Assembly: GCF_000210295.1 (NCBI RefSeq)
Contig: NC_026737.1
Location: 124,001 to 188,000 of the forward strand
DNA: 64,000 bases
From: Trypanosoma brucei gambiense DAL972
Taxonomy: Eukaryota; Euglenozoa; Kinetoplastea; Trypanosomatida; Trypanosomatidae
Direction of reading: 5' to 3'
The translations under genes and the position numbers were made by a program. Shown in pieces: positions 30,489 to 42,000 of the stretch (position 1 is the stretch's first letter; each line of letters begins with the position of its first letter). The notes under the pieces are model-generated. The model ran no database searches. It saw only the letters and a program-made list of their open reading frames with translations, and was not told the DNA's origin.

Positions 30489-30779
30489 TTACGACACAAT
30501 GCCTTCCTCCTCCAACTCCCTCCGCTTGATGCGTTCATTTCGGGCCTCTATTTTCTTTTGATCCTCCGTTGCAACATCGTATGGGTTGCCGCGTAAACGG
30601 TACCGCGGGTTTACGGCATTCACCTTGCATAAGGTCCAATTCCGCCGTTCCATGAAGCATTCACTAGCAGCTACACAATCCTCCACACTTTGCTTCTCTT
30701 CAAAGCATTTCGTTGAGACTATACATTCAATCAAGGCATTCTTGGGGCGCCAACAGATGCTTTTGTTCTCCTTTTCCAT
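30489..30779 (-). CDS. COA5: COA5/PET191-like cytochrome c oxidase assembly factor
   Basis: The product is 96 residues from the ATG at 30779. PET191/COA5 is a twin-CX9C protein of the mitochondrial intermembrane space needed to assemble cytochrome c oxidase. Six cysteines at 9, 19, 25, 35, 41 and 51 form three CX9C spacings. The segment CKVNAVNPRYRLRGNPYD matches the family's CKRSMLDARSRFRGRKGY region. An upstream in-frame extension of 64 codons is nearly all hydrophobic and is a translated pyrimidine tract, so it was dropped. The C-terminal 30 residues are highly charged, an extension beyond human COA5 (74). Import would rely on the Mia40-type oxidative pathway; trypanosomes are reported to have Erv1 but no clear Mia40. 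Confidence 0.88.
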   Translation of the reverse strand: MEKENKSICWRPKNALIECIVSTKCFEEKQSVEDCVAASECFMERRNWTLCKVNAVNPRYRLRGNPYDVATEDQKKIEARNERIKRRELEEEGIVS

Positions 30780-31490
30780 GAATGAGTCACCTTGGCTCAC
30801 GAAATAATTGGCGACCAGGTGCAACAAAAAAAAAGGAAGAGCGGTCAAGTAAAGGAGAAAAAAGAGTGAGTGAACGAGTAGAAAGTAATCAAATATTGAC
30901 GAAAAAAGACAACCAGTTGCGAAACAAAGAAGCAGGTGCGAGGTACGAGTGAAAAAGTGGCAACAAACCATTGGATAAACGGATAAATGAGCAAGCGCTC
31001 AACCTCTTGAAGGACGGCAGAATATCACACAAACAGTTCTCCGCGAGGTCGATACGACGTTTATCAGTAGGAGGGAATGGTGTACTGAGAAAGCGGTTAA
31101 GATAGTAAACAACAACACATAAAACAAAACTTTCCGGAAACATGAAACATTCCGCAGAATAACCGTTCGGTTGCCGACACGAAATCTCATCCCCGCGTGC
31201 CGAGTTGCACTTGAAAAATAAAAAGTAACGAAACGCCAACAAGAATAACGCAGTGTTGACAACGGAGAAAGGGGGAAAAGAAAAAAACACCGTAGACTGA
31301 GCTGTGGAGAAGGAGGGAGTAGAGAACAACGAAAAACGCAAGTGGGAGAAGAGAAAGGCGATAAAAAGAAGGAGGAAAGCGCGTTACTAACCACAACAAC
31401 AGGATTCTTTACTGCCACGGAATGGGCACGCCTTGACGCGTTTTGCCCACAACATAATTGAAGCTCCTCCTTCCTCCTCCTCTCTTTCCA
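30780..31490. other. Intergenic: COA5 upstream tract and kinase 3' UTR
   Basis: Long stretches of the coding strand are pyrimidine-rich (about 30820-30950 and 31215-31390), producing spurious Phe/Leu/Ser-rich frames up to 150 codons. No real gene seen. Confidence 0.6.
30796..30797 (-). promoter_or_regulatory. Predicted spliced-leader acceptor AG for COA5
   Basis: A minus-sense CT-rich tract (about 30820-30870, including a T9-10 run) precedes this AG, with the ATG 17 bases downstream. An alternative AG lies at 30791-30792. Both exclude the longer open frame. Confidence 0.5.
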
Positions 31491-32729
31491 TCACCACGGC
31501 GCACTCATCTCAGGCAAAAGCACCTCTACTGGAGCTTTTGGAAAAGTTACACGAACGGTTGTGCCGCTTCCCGGGGTGGTGTAAATGTCAATGCGCCCAT
31601 TCCAGAGATCCATATACACTTTAGAGACGGGTAAACCAAGACCGAACCCGCTGATGAGTTGGCACAAAGAAGTATTTGTGGACCAGCCAAACTGCCAAAA
31701 CTTGCCGGCGACCTCGAGGCTGACACCATCGGCAGTGTCCACCACATCAACGATAACGTGCGTGTCGTTTGTTGCAAAGTACACCTTCAACTCCATGTCT
31801 GTTGCCTTCGACATAAGCGCCACACAGGCGTTCTTTATAATCTCTCTAAAGACATACGCAAGGTGTCCCTCAACAGAACGAACCACATCTGACGGCTGAG
31901 CTTGCGGTCCGCAGCCGGGTCGAGCCGTAGGGGAAACAGTTATGCTTGAAGTCGCTAATTGGCCTGCGGGAAGGGTGGTGAAGAGGTTAGGCCGCTCCTC
32001 AACCGTTATTGCCAGCGAACCACCGTGAGCGGCCTGCACCACACGTGTGTAAAGATCAATAACAACCATTCCCGCATGCTGCAAAAGTGAAGCAACACAC
32101 GGGTCGACACGAATAATGGGGCCAAACCGCCCCGGCCCAACGAGATGGAGCAAATGTTCATGGATCACACGCCATGAAACGCGGCGGCGGCAAAAACAAT
32201 AGATCCAGTAATTGACGTCCGGCGAATTGATACACTTCTCGTTAACAGCAACGTCCAGCAAATTTTCCCGCGGCCGCAGACCCTCCAGCAAGTCAATGAA
32301 GCGAGTTTGCACGGAATCTTGTGCGTCCTCTGAGAACTCCAACGCCTTGTCGACGCCTTCCCCATCACTAATTTCGCTAGACAAAGTGGAACCAACGTCG
32401 CAAACCTTGTCACTCTCCGGTTGCTGGAGATACGGATCAACCATCTCTGTCAAGGCGACACATCGCTCAAACTCACTCTTGCAAATACTCTCCAGTGGAA
32501 CCAACTGAGCGGCGGTTTCACGATCCAAATTTCGTTTCAGGATTTGGCTCGCGAAAGCTCGGTAACTGCGTGCCGTACGAGCGGTCAGTTGCTCAACAGC
32601 GGCGCGTATATGCTGGCGGTCATTCCCTTTCATGTCGCGCAAGTCCATAGGACGGAGTGGTACCTCTAAAAACTTCTTTAGAGCTCGGTTACTGCATCTC
32701 GGTGTTGCTGAAGCGAAAAGACATCTCAT
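31491..32729 (-). CDS. Mitochondrial alpha-keto-acid dehydrogenase kinase (PDK/BCKDK family)
   Basis: The product is 412 residues from the ATG at 32729 (the frame runs on to a GTG at 32759). The start MRCLFASATPRCSNRALKKF is a typical mitochondrial presequence. The family phosphorylates and switches off pyruvate or branched-chain keto-acid dehydrogenase. The N-terminal helical domain (about 30-210) is followed by a GHKL ATPase domain: N-box EIIKNACVAL with Asn300, a G1 region DTADGV (Asp331-Gly335), then the G2 box GFGLGLPVSKVY and the final GSGTTVRV. The G1 box is unusual: the family normally reads DRGGGV, and here the first glycine positions are Ala and Asp. The ATP lid is also short. Whether the target is PDH or BCKDH cannot be decided from sequence. 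Confidence 0.85.
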   Translation of the reverse strand: MRCLFASATPRCSNRALKKFLEVPLRPMDLRDMKGNDRQHIRAAVEQLTARTARSYRAFASQILKRNLDRETAAQLVPLESICKSEFERCVALTEMVDPYLQQPESDKVCDVGSTLSSEISDGEGVDKALEFSEDAQDSVQTRFIDLLEGLRPRENLLDVAVNEKCINSPDVNYWIYCFCRRRVSWRVIHEHLLHLVGPGRFGPIIRVDPCVASLLQHAGMVVIDLYTRVVQAAHGGSLAITVEERPNLFTTLPAGQLATSSITVSPTARPGCGPQAQPSDVVRSVEGHLAYVFREIIKNACVALMSKATDMELKVYFATNDTHVIVDVVDTADGVSLEVAGKFWQFGWSTNTSLCQLISGFGLGLPVSKVYMDLWNGRIDIYTTPGSGTTVRVTFPKAPVEVLLPEMSAPW

Positions 32730-33161
32730 ACTACCTGTTCTGGTTATGTTAATGAGCACGGAAGAAGAGGGATAAAAAAAAACGAAACGGAAGAAATAAA
32801 TGCACGAACTTACTCAATCCCCTCACCGACTCGACCGGTTGCTTCAGCACCCTTTGCCCTCCATGTGAAGCCGGGAGTAAACAAAATAAGTGAAAACCAT
32901 ATGCGAGTACATTTGATTGTCAGGCGGCTCCCCCTCCCCTACCCAACAACAACAAAAAAACGATCATCTCCTCTTTGTAGCGCGTGGACACCATGTATTT
33001 AGCTTCCGTCACCACCAGTTAGGTTGACTGGGATGCTAAAGTTGATCTTCCACCGTTGCCACATTTTGGTAACAGATGCACAGACATTTCTTTTGCAAGG
33101 GCAACGGGGTGAAAGCAAGTGGAACGGGGAGGGAAAAATATACAAAAACAAAAAGCCGTCG
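32730..33161. other. Intergenic: kinase splice region and 3' UTR of the 33162 gene
   Basis: A-rich (minus-strand T/C-rich) tract at about 32762-32805. No gene seen. Confidence 0.55.
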
Positions 33162-33743
33162 TTAAGGAGAGCCTCGTTTCGGTTTTCCTTTAGACAATTC
33201 ATATGCCTTCCTCCCTGCCTCGCGTTCTCGTCCTACAACTTGCTCCAAGTCTGACCACAACCGCGCTTCATCCACCAAATGCTGCTGCACTCCGGAATCG
33301 TACCAATCGACGTACAACCTACGCCGTTCCTTACCCTTGACAACTCCGTGCTCTATCCATTGCAACTTCTCTAGTTCCTCCATGCCAAAAGCCCAATTGT
33401 CAATTATGATGTGTCTTATCTCGTCCTGCTTTTTCCCTAAAGCCTCCCTCTCCTCTCGTTGTCTCCGCTCCTCCTCAAAACGAGCTTTGCGTTCCTCCTC
33501 TGCTCGGGTTAAGTAACGAAGTGCGAGATTGGTGGCAACTATCTCTCCATCAACACGAACATGCGGAGAGGCCTCTTGTTTGGCGATGTCCCTTGCTGTT
33601 GGCGGATACTCCTCACCAAGAAGAGAAATCCGCCGCTGCACATCAGCCGCCAAACGCTCCTCCTCCGTTTTCGTCTCATGGCGACACCAAAGCAGTGTGC
33701 AGTCTGCCAAATGTACACCTGCCGCCTCTATATTATTTCTCAT
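33162..33743 (-). CDS. Hypothetical charged, partly coiled-coil protein
   Basis: The product is 193 residues from the ATG at 33743; a 51-codon upstream hydrophobic extension is a translated upstream tract. I recognise no family. A segment of strongly charged sequence at about 80-110 (EEERKARFEEERRQREERE) suggests a long helix or coiled coil. After it comes a more globular part rich in Trp and Tyr (NWAFGMEELEKLQWIEHGV, RLYVDWYDSGVQQHLVDE). The end is basic (GKPKRGSP). No membrane segment is seen. The pattern of a charged helix plus an aromatic domain is seen in some mitochondrial ribosome and axonemal proteins, but nothing here settles it. Confidence 0.65.
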   Translation of the reverse strand: MRNNIEAAGVHLADCTLLWCRHETKTEEERLAADVQRRISLLGEEYPPTARDIAKQEASPHVRVDGEIVATNLALRYLTRAEEERKARFEEERRQREEREALGKKQDEIRHIIIDNWAFGMEELEKLQWIEHGVVKGKERRRLYVDWYDSGVQQHLVDEARLWSDLEQVVGREREAGRKAYELSKGKPKRGSP

Positions 33744-34247
33744 TCTTTCTTGGCGGAAAGTTATACACACACTAGTACAAAGCACGGAAAACGTGAGTAA
33801 GCGTGCATAAGCACAGCAAAGAAAGGGAATAAACCCATCATTGAAGGAGAAACCACAAGGAAATATGGAAGTAGGAAAGGAAACAAACTGCCTCAATTCG
33901 AACTATAACATCAACAAAGGGGAGTGACATCAGGCACCTTATGCGTAGCCTCTAGTGCACGTGTAAGCGCTTGCTTGGAGCATTTTGCCAATACGCGCAC
34001 AACAGTAGCAGCGACACATCTCTCTAGCTCCCCATATGGAGAACATGGACATCACCAACAAAAAAATTAGTAAGAATGGTATTGGTAGGCAGACAAAACT
34101 ACAACACACAGGCACAAAAACACAAACACAGGCACCGGCAGCCAAACAGTCACAGAAAATCGAGACAGTTACGAACTTTTTTTCTTGAAATAAAAGTTTG
34201 AGTTCTCCTCAACACAAACACAAACATGCAAATCCTCCGCACTAACG
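33744..34247. other. Intergenic: upstream of the 33162 gene and 3' UTR of the 34248 gene
   Basis: Minus-strand CT-rich tracts lie at about 33745-33775 and 33810-33890. CA-rich repeats at about 34100-34140 encode Cys/Val-rich spurious frames. No gene seen. Confidence 0.55.
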
Positions 34248-35150
34248 TCACAAGAGGAACTCGTCGACAATGCTCGTACCACAGCCCTCCTTGTTGCACA
34301 ACGCTCCTACGCCAGCTAATGCATTTGCAACGACTTTATGAACCCTGTGGAAATTCTGCTCCGCTTGTGGACTTCGCGCCACAACAAGGATGCGCCAGAT
34401 GGAAGTATGGTTGTCCACTTGCTGTATTTTCTCCACACGGAGTTCAACACTAAGGGATGTGGAGCCCCGGTAAAGCTCCGCCACAAATTCGGGCTCTATA
34501 CTTAGAGATTTGATCAGGATCATGTGCGGCGTTCCGACCTTTGAATTGAAACCAGGAAACACAGACTGGAGCTGCGAAAATGTGGTAATACGATCCTTAT
34601 CCTTCGTGGCAACATTGGTTTCGTACAAAAATAACCGCGTGTTGTCGACAGTAATCGCCTTCACGCGGTACGAAGCTTTCTCATAGTCCACGTTCGGGAG
34701 GGCCTCCATCGATATTGTGCGCTCGGGGTCACACAAAGAATGATCAATGTACAACAATTTCCACAGTACAACTGAGGCAAGGCCCGACTGTCGCGCGAGA
34801 CGAAAGCCTGCACTCTGCAGCGTCGCTTGGGACGTGTCGAAAACATCAAGCTTTATGGCCTGATGACTTGCGGCGACTTCCACGGGTACGACTCGTACAC
34901 CACTAATACTGAGAGAAGCAACAATTGTATCCAGCACGGTACTGTTATTTGAGCCGAACCGGCCGTACATGCTGTGAATTGCCATACTTGCTTGTGTCTG
35001 GCACGTTGCCACCCTCGTTTGCATCGACGCAACCAGCACGACAAAAGCGATAGCGACGGCAGTGAAGATGAGAAGAAAACTCGTTAAGCGCTGTTGGAGC
35101 TCGACTACCTCTCGTCGGTTAAAAGCAGCACGGTGTTCGGTGTGGCCCAT
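34248..35150 (-). CDS. Hypothetical type II-like single-pass membrane protein
   Basis: The product is 300 residues from the ATG at 35150, preferred over a longer non-ATG frame starting at 35312. The first 24 residues are charged (EHRAAFNRREVVELQQR), then one membrane helix (about 25-44, LTSFLLIFTAVAIAFVVLVA), then a large soluble part of about 255 residues. It has four cysteines and N-x-S/T sites (NNST, NHTS) compatible with a lumenal or extracellular location. The segment LDVFDTSQATLQSAGFRLARQ weakly recalls the Y-F-D-T...L...G..L-R strand pair of CYTH phosphate-binding domains, but the other CYTH residues are not evident. I do not recognise a family, and no function is proposed. Confidence 0.7.
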   Translation of the reverse strand: MGHTEHRAAFNRREVVELQQRLTSFLLIFTAVAIAFVVLVASMQTRVATCQTQASMAIHSMYGRFGSNNSTVLDTIVASLSISGVRVVPVEVAASHQAIKLDVFDTSQATLQSAGFRLARQSGLASVVLWKLLYIDHSLCDPERTISMEALPNVDYEKASYRVKAITVDNTRLFLYETNVATKDKDRITTFSQLQSVFPGFNSKVGTPHMILIKSLSIEPEFVAELYRGSTSLSVELRVEKIQQVDNHTSIWRILVVARSPQAEQNFHRVHKVVANALAGVGALCNKEGCGTSIVDEFLL

Positions 35151-36049
35151 CACTACCGCTTGTTGTGGAGCTTTCGCTAAGGAAAAGAACGATAGTTGCA
35201 GTGGCGGATGTCCTTCCACAAGGAAAACGACGATGCGAGTAAGGGAGAACGGAATAGTTTCCCTCCAACAAATACGAACTAAGAAAGGGGCGGAAAGAAG
35301 GAGGAAGGGCAAGAGTTTAAGTACAAAACGGAAGACAACTGAGTAATGTATAGGGACATCTGTGCATACATATGCTGATGGCAGTAGCAGTGGTATGGGG
35401 AAAAATTATGAAAAGGGAGAGCAGCCACGACAACGGTGTAGGTTACATGTCTTTTCTACAGATTAATGGTATTTCCCTCGTCCCTTTTCGTATCCATACA
35501 TATAGAAGCTGGAGGCGATGCCCAGAAACAAGTATCGTTGGAAGGGTAGAAAAGAGATGGACAGATAAATATATGTAAAAGAAGTGGTGAGGGGGGATAA
35601 AGTAAACAAAGACAGCATCAAAGTGAAGGAAAATACATGGTCTAAAATTATGGCGAGGATAGCGAATGATTATATACATGCAGGCTCAGTGGAACGGTGG
35701 AGAAGATCCTTCCCCGAACGTACCACTCTTTCTACCCCTTCTCTATTTGTTATACGCAATGTTGCTTTTATCACATCTCTCTCGGCACTCCCACAGTTCT
35801 TGTCCCCATCACCATCTCATTGCATTTTTTTCTATCTCTTGCCTTTACTTCGAAGGTTTTACTTCGACCCTCCCCAAAACAGAAGGACACTTAGAAATTT
35901 AGCACACGTGCCCACACAAATGCCATCAGCAAGCCTGAAAGACTAGCGCCCAACAAAACAAACGAAAAATTACACCTCTATGAGTAAGAAGGGAAATCAA
36001 AACCAGAAAGGAAAAAAAGGAGGGAGAAGAAAAAATAAAAAAAAATACA
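35151..36049. other. Intergenic: upstream of the 34248 gene and dynein 3' UTR
   Basis: A minus-strand CT-rich tract at about 35285-35315 and an A-rich stretch at 36008-36045 just after the dynein stop. Short frames such as 35443-35679 are aromatic-rich and unconvincing. No gene seen. Confidence 0.55.
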
Positions 36050-39000
36050 CTACTCATCTGAATCGAGAATGAGTGCGACCGACTCTAATGTCCACAAAGA
36101 TGCGTGTGTGTCAGTTTTCAAGTCAGCCTCCAACACTAGTCCAACACCAGCCGCGTTACGCCGCTCGGAGGTGACGTACACTGGTGTTTTCAGCACCGAT
36201 ACAGCCTTAATCTTTGACACCTCCATCGGAATAATCTGCATGACAGGCATTTCAGCAGTCAAAACCTTCTTCACCTGTGGCGCGAGGCAGTGCCTCTCAG
36301 TGTCCCAGCGAGCCCCTTCGATGAAAAGCCCACACACGTACGCACCGTCCTTCGGTCTCTCCTTCACATCATTAGGGGAAAGATAGCGAGTCACTGACAT
36401 CACCACCGAAGAACGGTCCAGAGGCCACTTGTAGCGCCGGCATGTCACCTGCACAAGCGCAGATATATACGATTCAGGCACCATGAGGCCGGTAAGCCAC
36501 ATACATTTCGGTTCACCATGAGTGGCCCAATCGACATACTGCTTACAACGCTTCTGGAAATGAGCTAACCAGCGAACCAGCTTCTTCCTTGTGGCGGGTG
36601 CATACCGTCGCCACGACGACGGAAGATGGCCATTGTGTAAAGACGTCGCCAACTCATCAAGCTCACTACTCATGCCAATAATACCAGACAGTGCCTTCTG
36701 AAGCTCCTTAAGAGACAACACAATCACCACGACCAACCGATTCCACCGTTCGATCTCCTGTAAAAGCACGACCTGCGTCGGCTGAAGGTTTTCGTGACCA
36801 CTCTCCGCTGCCTTCTCCTTTTCACTCCTCATTATGCTCTTGCGATCCAGTGGTTCTGGGATCTGTGTAAGTATCTCCTCCGTCAACTTCAACAAAACCT
36901 CCTCACGAGATTCCCCTCCCCCTGTCGCTGCCCGCACTGATCGCGGCATCATTTCAATAAGACTAGCCCACATACCATCCACAGCATTTCGCAGGTAACC
37001 CGTCTCCGCATTCGGGTGCAATCCAAAGACCTCAGGTGTATTATCCTTCGGGAAGGCCTCAACATGGGCCATCATCTGCTGAAGCAGCACTCGTTTGTTC
37101 ACATCGTTGCTGTCGGCGGGGAGGCAGTAGTCGACTACGTCGTTCTTGAAGAAGTGGAACGACTGGAATGTGTCAAAGAGGAAATCGCCAAAGTACTCCT
37201 CAAGGTACGTCTTAACAATGCGTCTGTCCATGCTGTCGGTCACACGCCCACCATACATGACTTCACCAACTAGGTAACGCAACGTATCCCATGGAATAGG
37301 GTCGTCGTTCTGGTGGGCCTTAGCCAAGTACGTATCCAGCAACCGCATGGAGACGGAGAAGTCCGTCTCGTTAAAGTCGTACACAACGTTCCAGCCGATC
37401 TTTCCATACTTTCGTCGCTCCTGCACAACAGCGTGAAAGAAAGCCAATGCGAAGACAAGTGGGCGGAAGGCACTATGCGGACATTCTTCCAGTTGATCCT
37501 CCGTCACCTTGGAGAGAGTGTTCTTCATATTCATCTTCAAGCCATTGGGTGGCTCGTTCACCACCTTCAGAGACCGCTGCAAAATACCCATTGGGAAGTC
37601 ACGACTCGGCTCAGTGGTGAGCCACAGGCGAAACTCTTCTTGAGGAGGTGTCTGGTTCATTCTCTCAATGACCTTCTCCAGCTCCTTCATCCACGTAGTG
37701 AGTAAGTGACAGTTCTGCAGCAATACCCAATGTCCTCGTCCCACACCAACCTCTACGAGCTTCATAGCCTCTTCTCCTTGTCCCTGACCAAGTGAAATGG
37801 GTCGTAGTTTCTGAATTCCAACCTCCTTCGTGGCCAACTTGATGATTTCATCCGTGGGGTTGGCACCAGGTGAAACGATGCAGACAATTGGGGACGTGGA
37901 AGAGCTCTTGTCCAGCACGTCTTTGTAGCTCAGAATCGGGGGTATAACGTACTCCTCACCAAGTAGTTCACAGTTACTAACGAAGTTGGAAACAGCAGTG
38001 TAGATACGGTCATGGCGGAAGCAACGGAGCAAACAGAGAAGCTGGAACTCGGTGATGCGCTCGCTGTACCCGGATGGAAGCGGATTGCTCGGGTCCTCGG
38101 GCCGATCCGCCGTCGCCCAAACACGCCATTCCTCGGAGTTATTGACAACATCGTCGCATACGTTTTCAAAAACCTCGCATGTGTGGGCCAACTTGCAAAG
38201 ATCGTTCCATTGCCGCTCAGACATCCACTCAACCGTGTGTGGTGGGTAATCCTTCGACGCGAGCACACATCCGCGGAGGAAGAACTCCAACTCACTGTGG
38301 ACCATCTGGTTTTCTTGAGTGAGAAGTCGGATAGCCATTTGGAAGGAAAGCATCAGTTTGTCCTTCTCGAAAATACCCATGCAAACGTAGCAGTAGAGAT
38401 TGTAAGTAAGTGCGCGAATGATATTCCTCAACCGATCCTTTATTTCAAATGATGCGTCACTCTTTGTGATTGAATACCCGAACACATCGTGCAGGAAAGC
38501 AGAAAGTGAATACTCGTACATAGAGTTAATGACCGATAGCTCCGAGATGACAAAGTAGAGAACAGCTCCTCGGCGTGCCGCGGGACGATACTCCTGACGT
38601 GAAAGTTCTGTCACACGAGCTGTCTCCTTCGCCTGCTCGAGTTTCTGCTGCACTTCCGTGGCGCTGCTCTTAGTGTTCTCAAGTGTGGCGATAAGCTCGT
38701 CGTTGTCAAGAATGTTTCCAGTAGCAAGCGTTAGCTCTCGAATAAGCGTATCCTCTAATTCCTTCAGTTGCGCGCGGCTCTCAGCCATGGTTTGCACTAG
38801 ATCCTCACTTTGCCTCTGTAGATCGCTACGTTCACTTGCTACAACGAAGTTCAACAACTGACTCTCGAGACCATCCTCCGTAACACCGTAGTTGATAACC
38901 ATGGTTTTACCGAACACCTCTGCCGGGTACTCGGGATTGGGCAGTTTGGTGCATAAATACAGCTTGAAGTTCGAGTCCCACACGACATCCTTGTCACCCA

Positions 39001-42000
39001 AGCGAATGACAAGCTGACCTGAATCGTGTCTAAACTGGGGATCCAAGACCGAGTCAATAATTGGATCAATAAACTCATCCACACCTTCAAAGAGGAACGG
39101 ATTGCCGTATTGAATAGCAAACTCCAAACGTTTCAAGAAGTCAGCATCACTAAACGAAGCACACTCGAAACGTGGGTTTGACTTGTGCTGCCGTTTGATC
39201 CAATTTACCGCCTGCATCTGTGGGTCAATGCAGAGTGGGAACCGAACTCGTCCTGCCTTCTTCCCGCGTCCAGGGGGTTGTGTGCTCATCGTGGTAAGAA
39301 TACCATTTTGCACGGAGAGATCGTCAGACGGGAGACCGTCACTTGCCCACTGAGAAATGGACACCTCGTCGGTAAGGAGATGTTGGATTGTGAAACCCTC
39401 CGAAAGTGGAATGTTTCGCTCCCTAATATCCTTCAGCCACACACTCTCTAGCGCCTCTTGCCGATAGCTGAAGGTAAAGGCGCCAAGATATGAAAGGAAC
39501 GCGGCACCTGCCAAGCAATCGCCTACTAACCTGTTCCTTACGTCACCAAGCGTCTCCTTCTGTTCCGCCCACCGCACACGTTCGGAACCAAAACCATCGA
39601 GCAACTTCCTAGCTGCATTTAGTCGTCGTTCCATCAGTGCCTTTTCTTGCTGAAGTCGCCGGGCTTCGCTCATACCGGCCTCAAGTCGTTCCTCAAGCAT
39701 TCGCAAACCAGCTGTTAGATCCTGAATTTCATCTTGGCACGCAGCTAACTGCCGCTCCGCCTTGGCCTTGGCATCCTGAAGCTCACGCACACGAGCCTGC
39801 TTGGGTAGCACCTCCTTGGCGGTGTTCCAATACGCTTTCATTGCCTCAACCCAAATCATCAGCCCTGAAGCGGCCAAACTTACTTTTTTAAGGTCATTGG
39901 AGTTGACGGGAAACTCTTTGAGAATCCTATTGATTTCGTTGATTTTCCCCTGATTCAGTGTACCTGCAAGGGAATCAATATCAACCAAAGAACGGATGAA
40001 GTCATTCTGCCCCATCATTGTTCTACCCGACTCCCATGTGGCGGGAACTCCCTTCACGACGCAAACCATACGAACAACCGCCACAACACTCGCCGGTGGC
40101 TTGGCAAAGGATTTGAGCTCTGTAATACTCTTGGGGTTGATATGCTTAACTGCCTCTGTCGCCTCCTCAAGAGCCGGCATCGCAAGGGCAAGCACCTCTT
40201 GGGCCTGCGCACTCTCTCTCTCGATTTCTTCGTTCTGTACATTGAGCTCCTCCTCCATCACTAATGCCTCCGCCTTGCGCTTCTCATTCCGTGTCTTTTG
40301 GTCTTTAATCTCACTCGTCATGCGTTCGTTAATGTCTTGCTTCTCGCGCAGCGTCACTTCCTTCTCTGCAAGTTCCTCCTGAAGAACCTTCACATCCTCT
40401 TGTGCGTGGTCGAGTCTCTCAAGACCAATAGCGAACTTCTTCACGAGATCGTCAATGTCTTCACGGCGTGTGGTCAACAGTTTTGAGTAATTAGCAAGAA
40501 ACCCTAGGAAGTTCTTTGGCGTCACGTAGTTATACCGCTTCAATTCCATCTGATACCGTGCGGACAAATCATCAGCCGTTACATGCACGTAAACCACATG
40601 ATTAACTATAGAAGCCTTCACTTCCTCAGGAAGGTCCTCAGACTGAAGAATCCTCGTACCAACGGCTTCAAGCGCCTGTGGAGGCCACTTCTGAAACCAG
40701 TCGATTGTTGTGTTATTGATAAGTGCTGGGAAGCTCCGACATCGAGTACGCAGGACCTCACCCGACGGACTCATTGAGAGCACCACGTGCAAATTATCAC
40801 GGCAACGCGAGACAAAGGCCGTCCATTTGTTGTCCTTCGACGGTGCAAGTTTGTTCGCCTCAAGTTCCCGCAGCACACTGTTGTACAGAGGCTCCTTTTC
40901 TTCCTCTGTGAAGAGAGCTGGAACCATACCGGAGGCAAGCATGTTGTTGATAAGCTCGAGAAACCCTTCCTCCTTGACGTGGCTATCCATAAAGAGGAAA
41001 ACAACTTGTTTCTGCTGAACGCCAACTCGAGTGTAGAGTCGCTTCAGGTCCTCGCGAAAACAGTCCTCGTTGTAGTTACGAGAGAGAACCACCTCGAACA
41101 CCTCCATCTGGCATATCGCGGCGGCCAATCGGGTGAGTGACTGCTTACCACTACCACCAACACCAACAAGTAGGCAGTTACCGCGCGGGAGTGATATCAC
41201 ACGTGTGATCCGGAGGAGGTGATCCAATGCCATGTCAAACATCACTAGATCCATTTTCTTTGTTGGAGTGTTAACCTCATCCAACATCGCCTCCACTAAC
41301 TGACGCGCCTTCGAGTACTCGGCCCCAAAATCCTCATATATGTGCTTCCGGGGGTCTTCACTATCCACAACAAAGTCACCAAAGTCACCGAACATCAAGG
41401 GATCTGCAATTGCAGACTCGGCAACATCTGGGAAGTGTCTTCTAATTTCTTCCTCCACGGCACGTGACACAAACCCCTTGTCGTCCTCATCCGACATACG
41501 ATCGACAAAGACACGGTAAATCTCATTTCGCCACAACCGCACAACGCTCTGTCGGGTAGGGAACTTCTCTGGCGTGGCACGGCAGAGACCCTCGTATACT
41601 CGTGAGAAATCTCGCAAATTGAAGATGTAGTGGAACTTCGCTGGGGTTGCAGGAAGGGATACGAACAACCGTTGGTAGAGGTTGAGCGTCATAGTGGTGA
41701 GTGGTATGGACATATCTGCCACCTCCTTTGACATCGACTTATAAGCGTCGGTGAGAATTTGACCGTATATAGTGTTGATCGATTCATCGGAAGGAAACAA
41801 AACGTTAAACACCGTGAAGAGTGATACGAAACGGGGATCAAGAGCATTACGACCACCTCCAGGAGGAGCCATGGCTGATACGAACTGCGTGTCACGCACA
41901 TTCTTGAAAAGCAAATCTTTGCGGTCGTACCACGACTGGTGCTCAATGAGAAGTTTAAGGAAGGCAATAGGCTGCTGCGTACCATATAAGTCTACCTTGG

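Noticed and set aside
30889..31418. Minus-strand frames of 139 and 150 codons upstream of COA5
   Set aside because: Leu/Phe/Ser/Cys-rich translations of the pyrimidine-rich upstream region.
34848..34960. CYTH domain as a formal call for the 34248 gene
   Set aside because: Only one short strand pair looks similar; the characteristic ExExK and basic tunnel residues were not evident.
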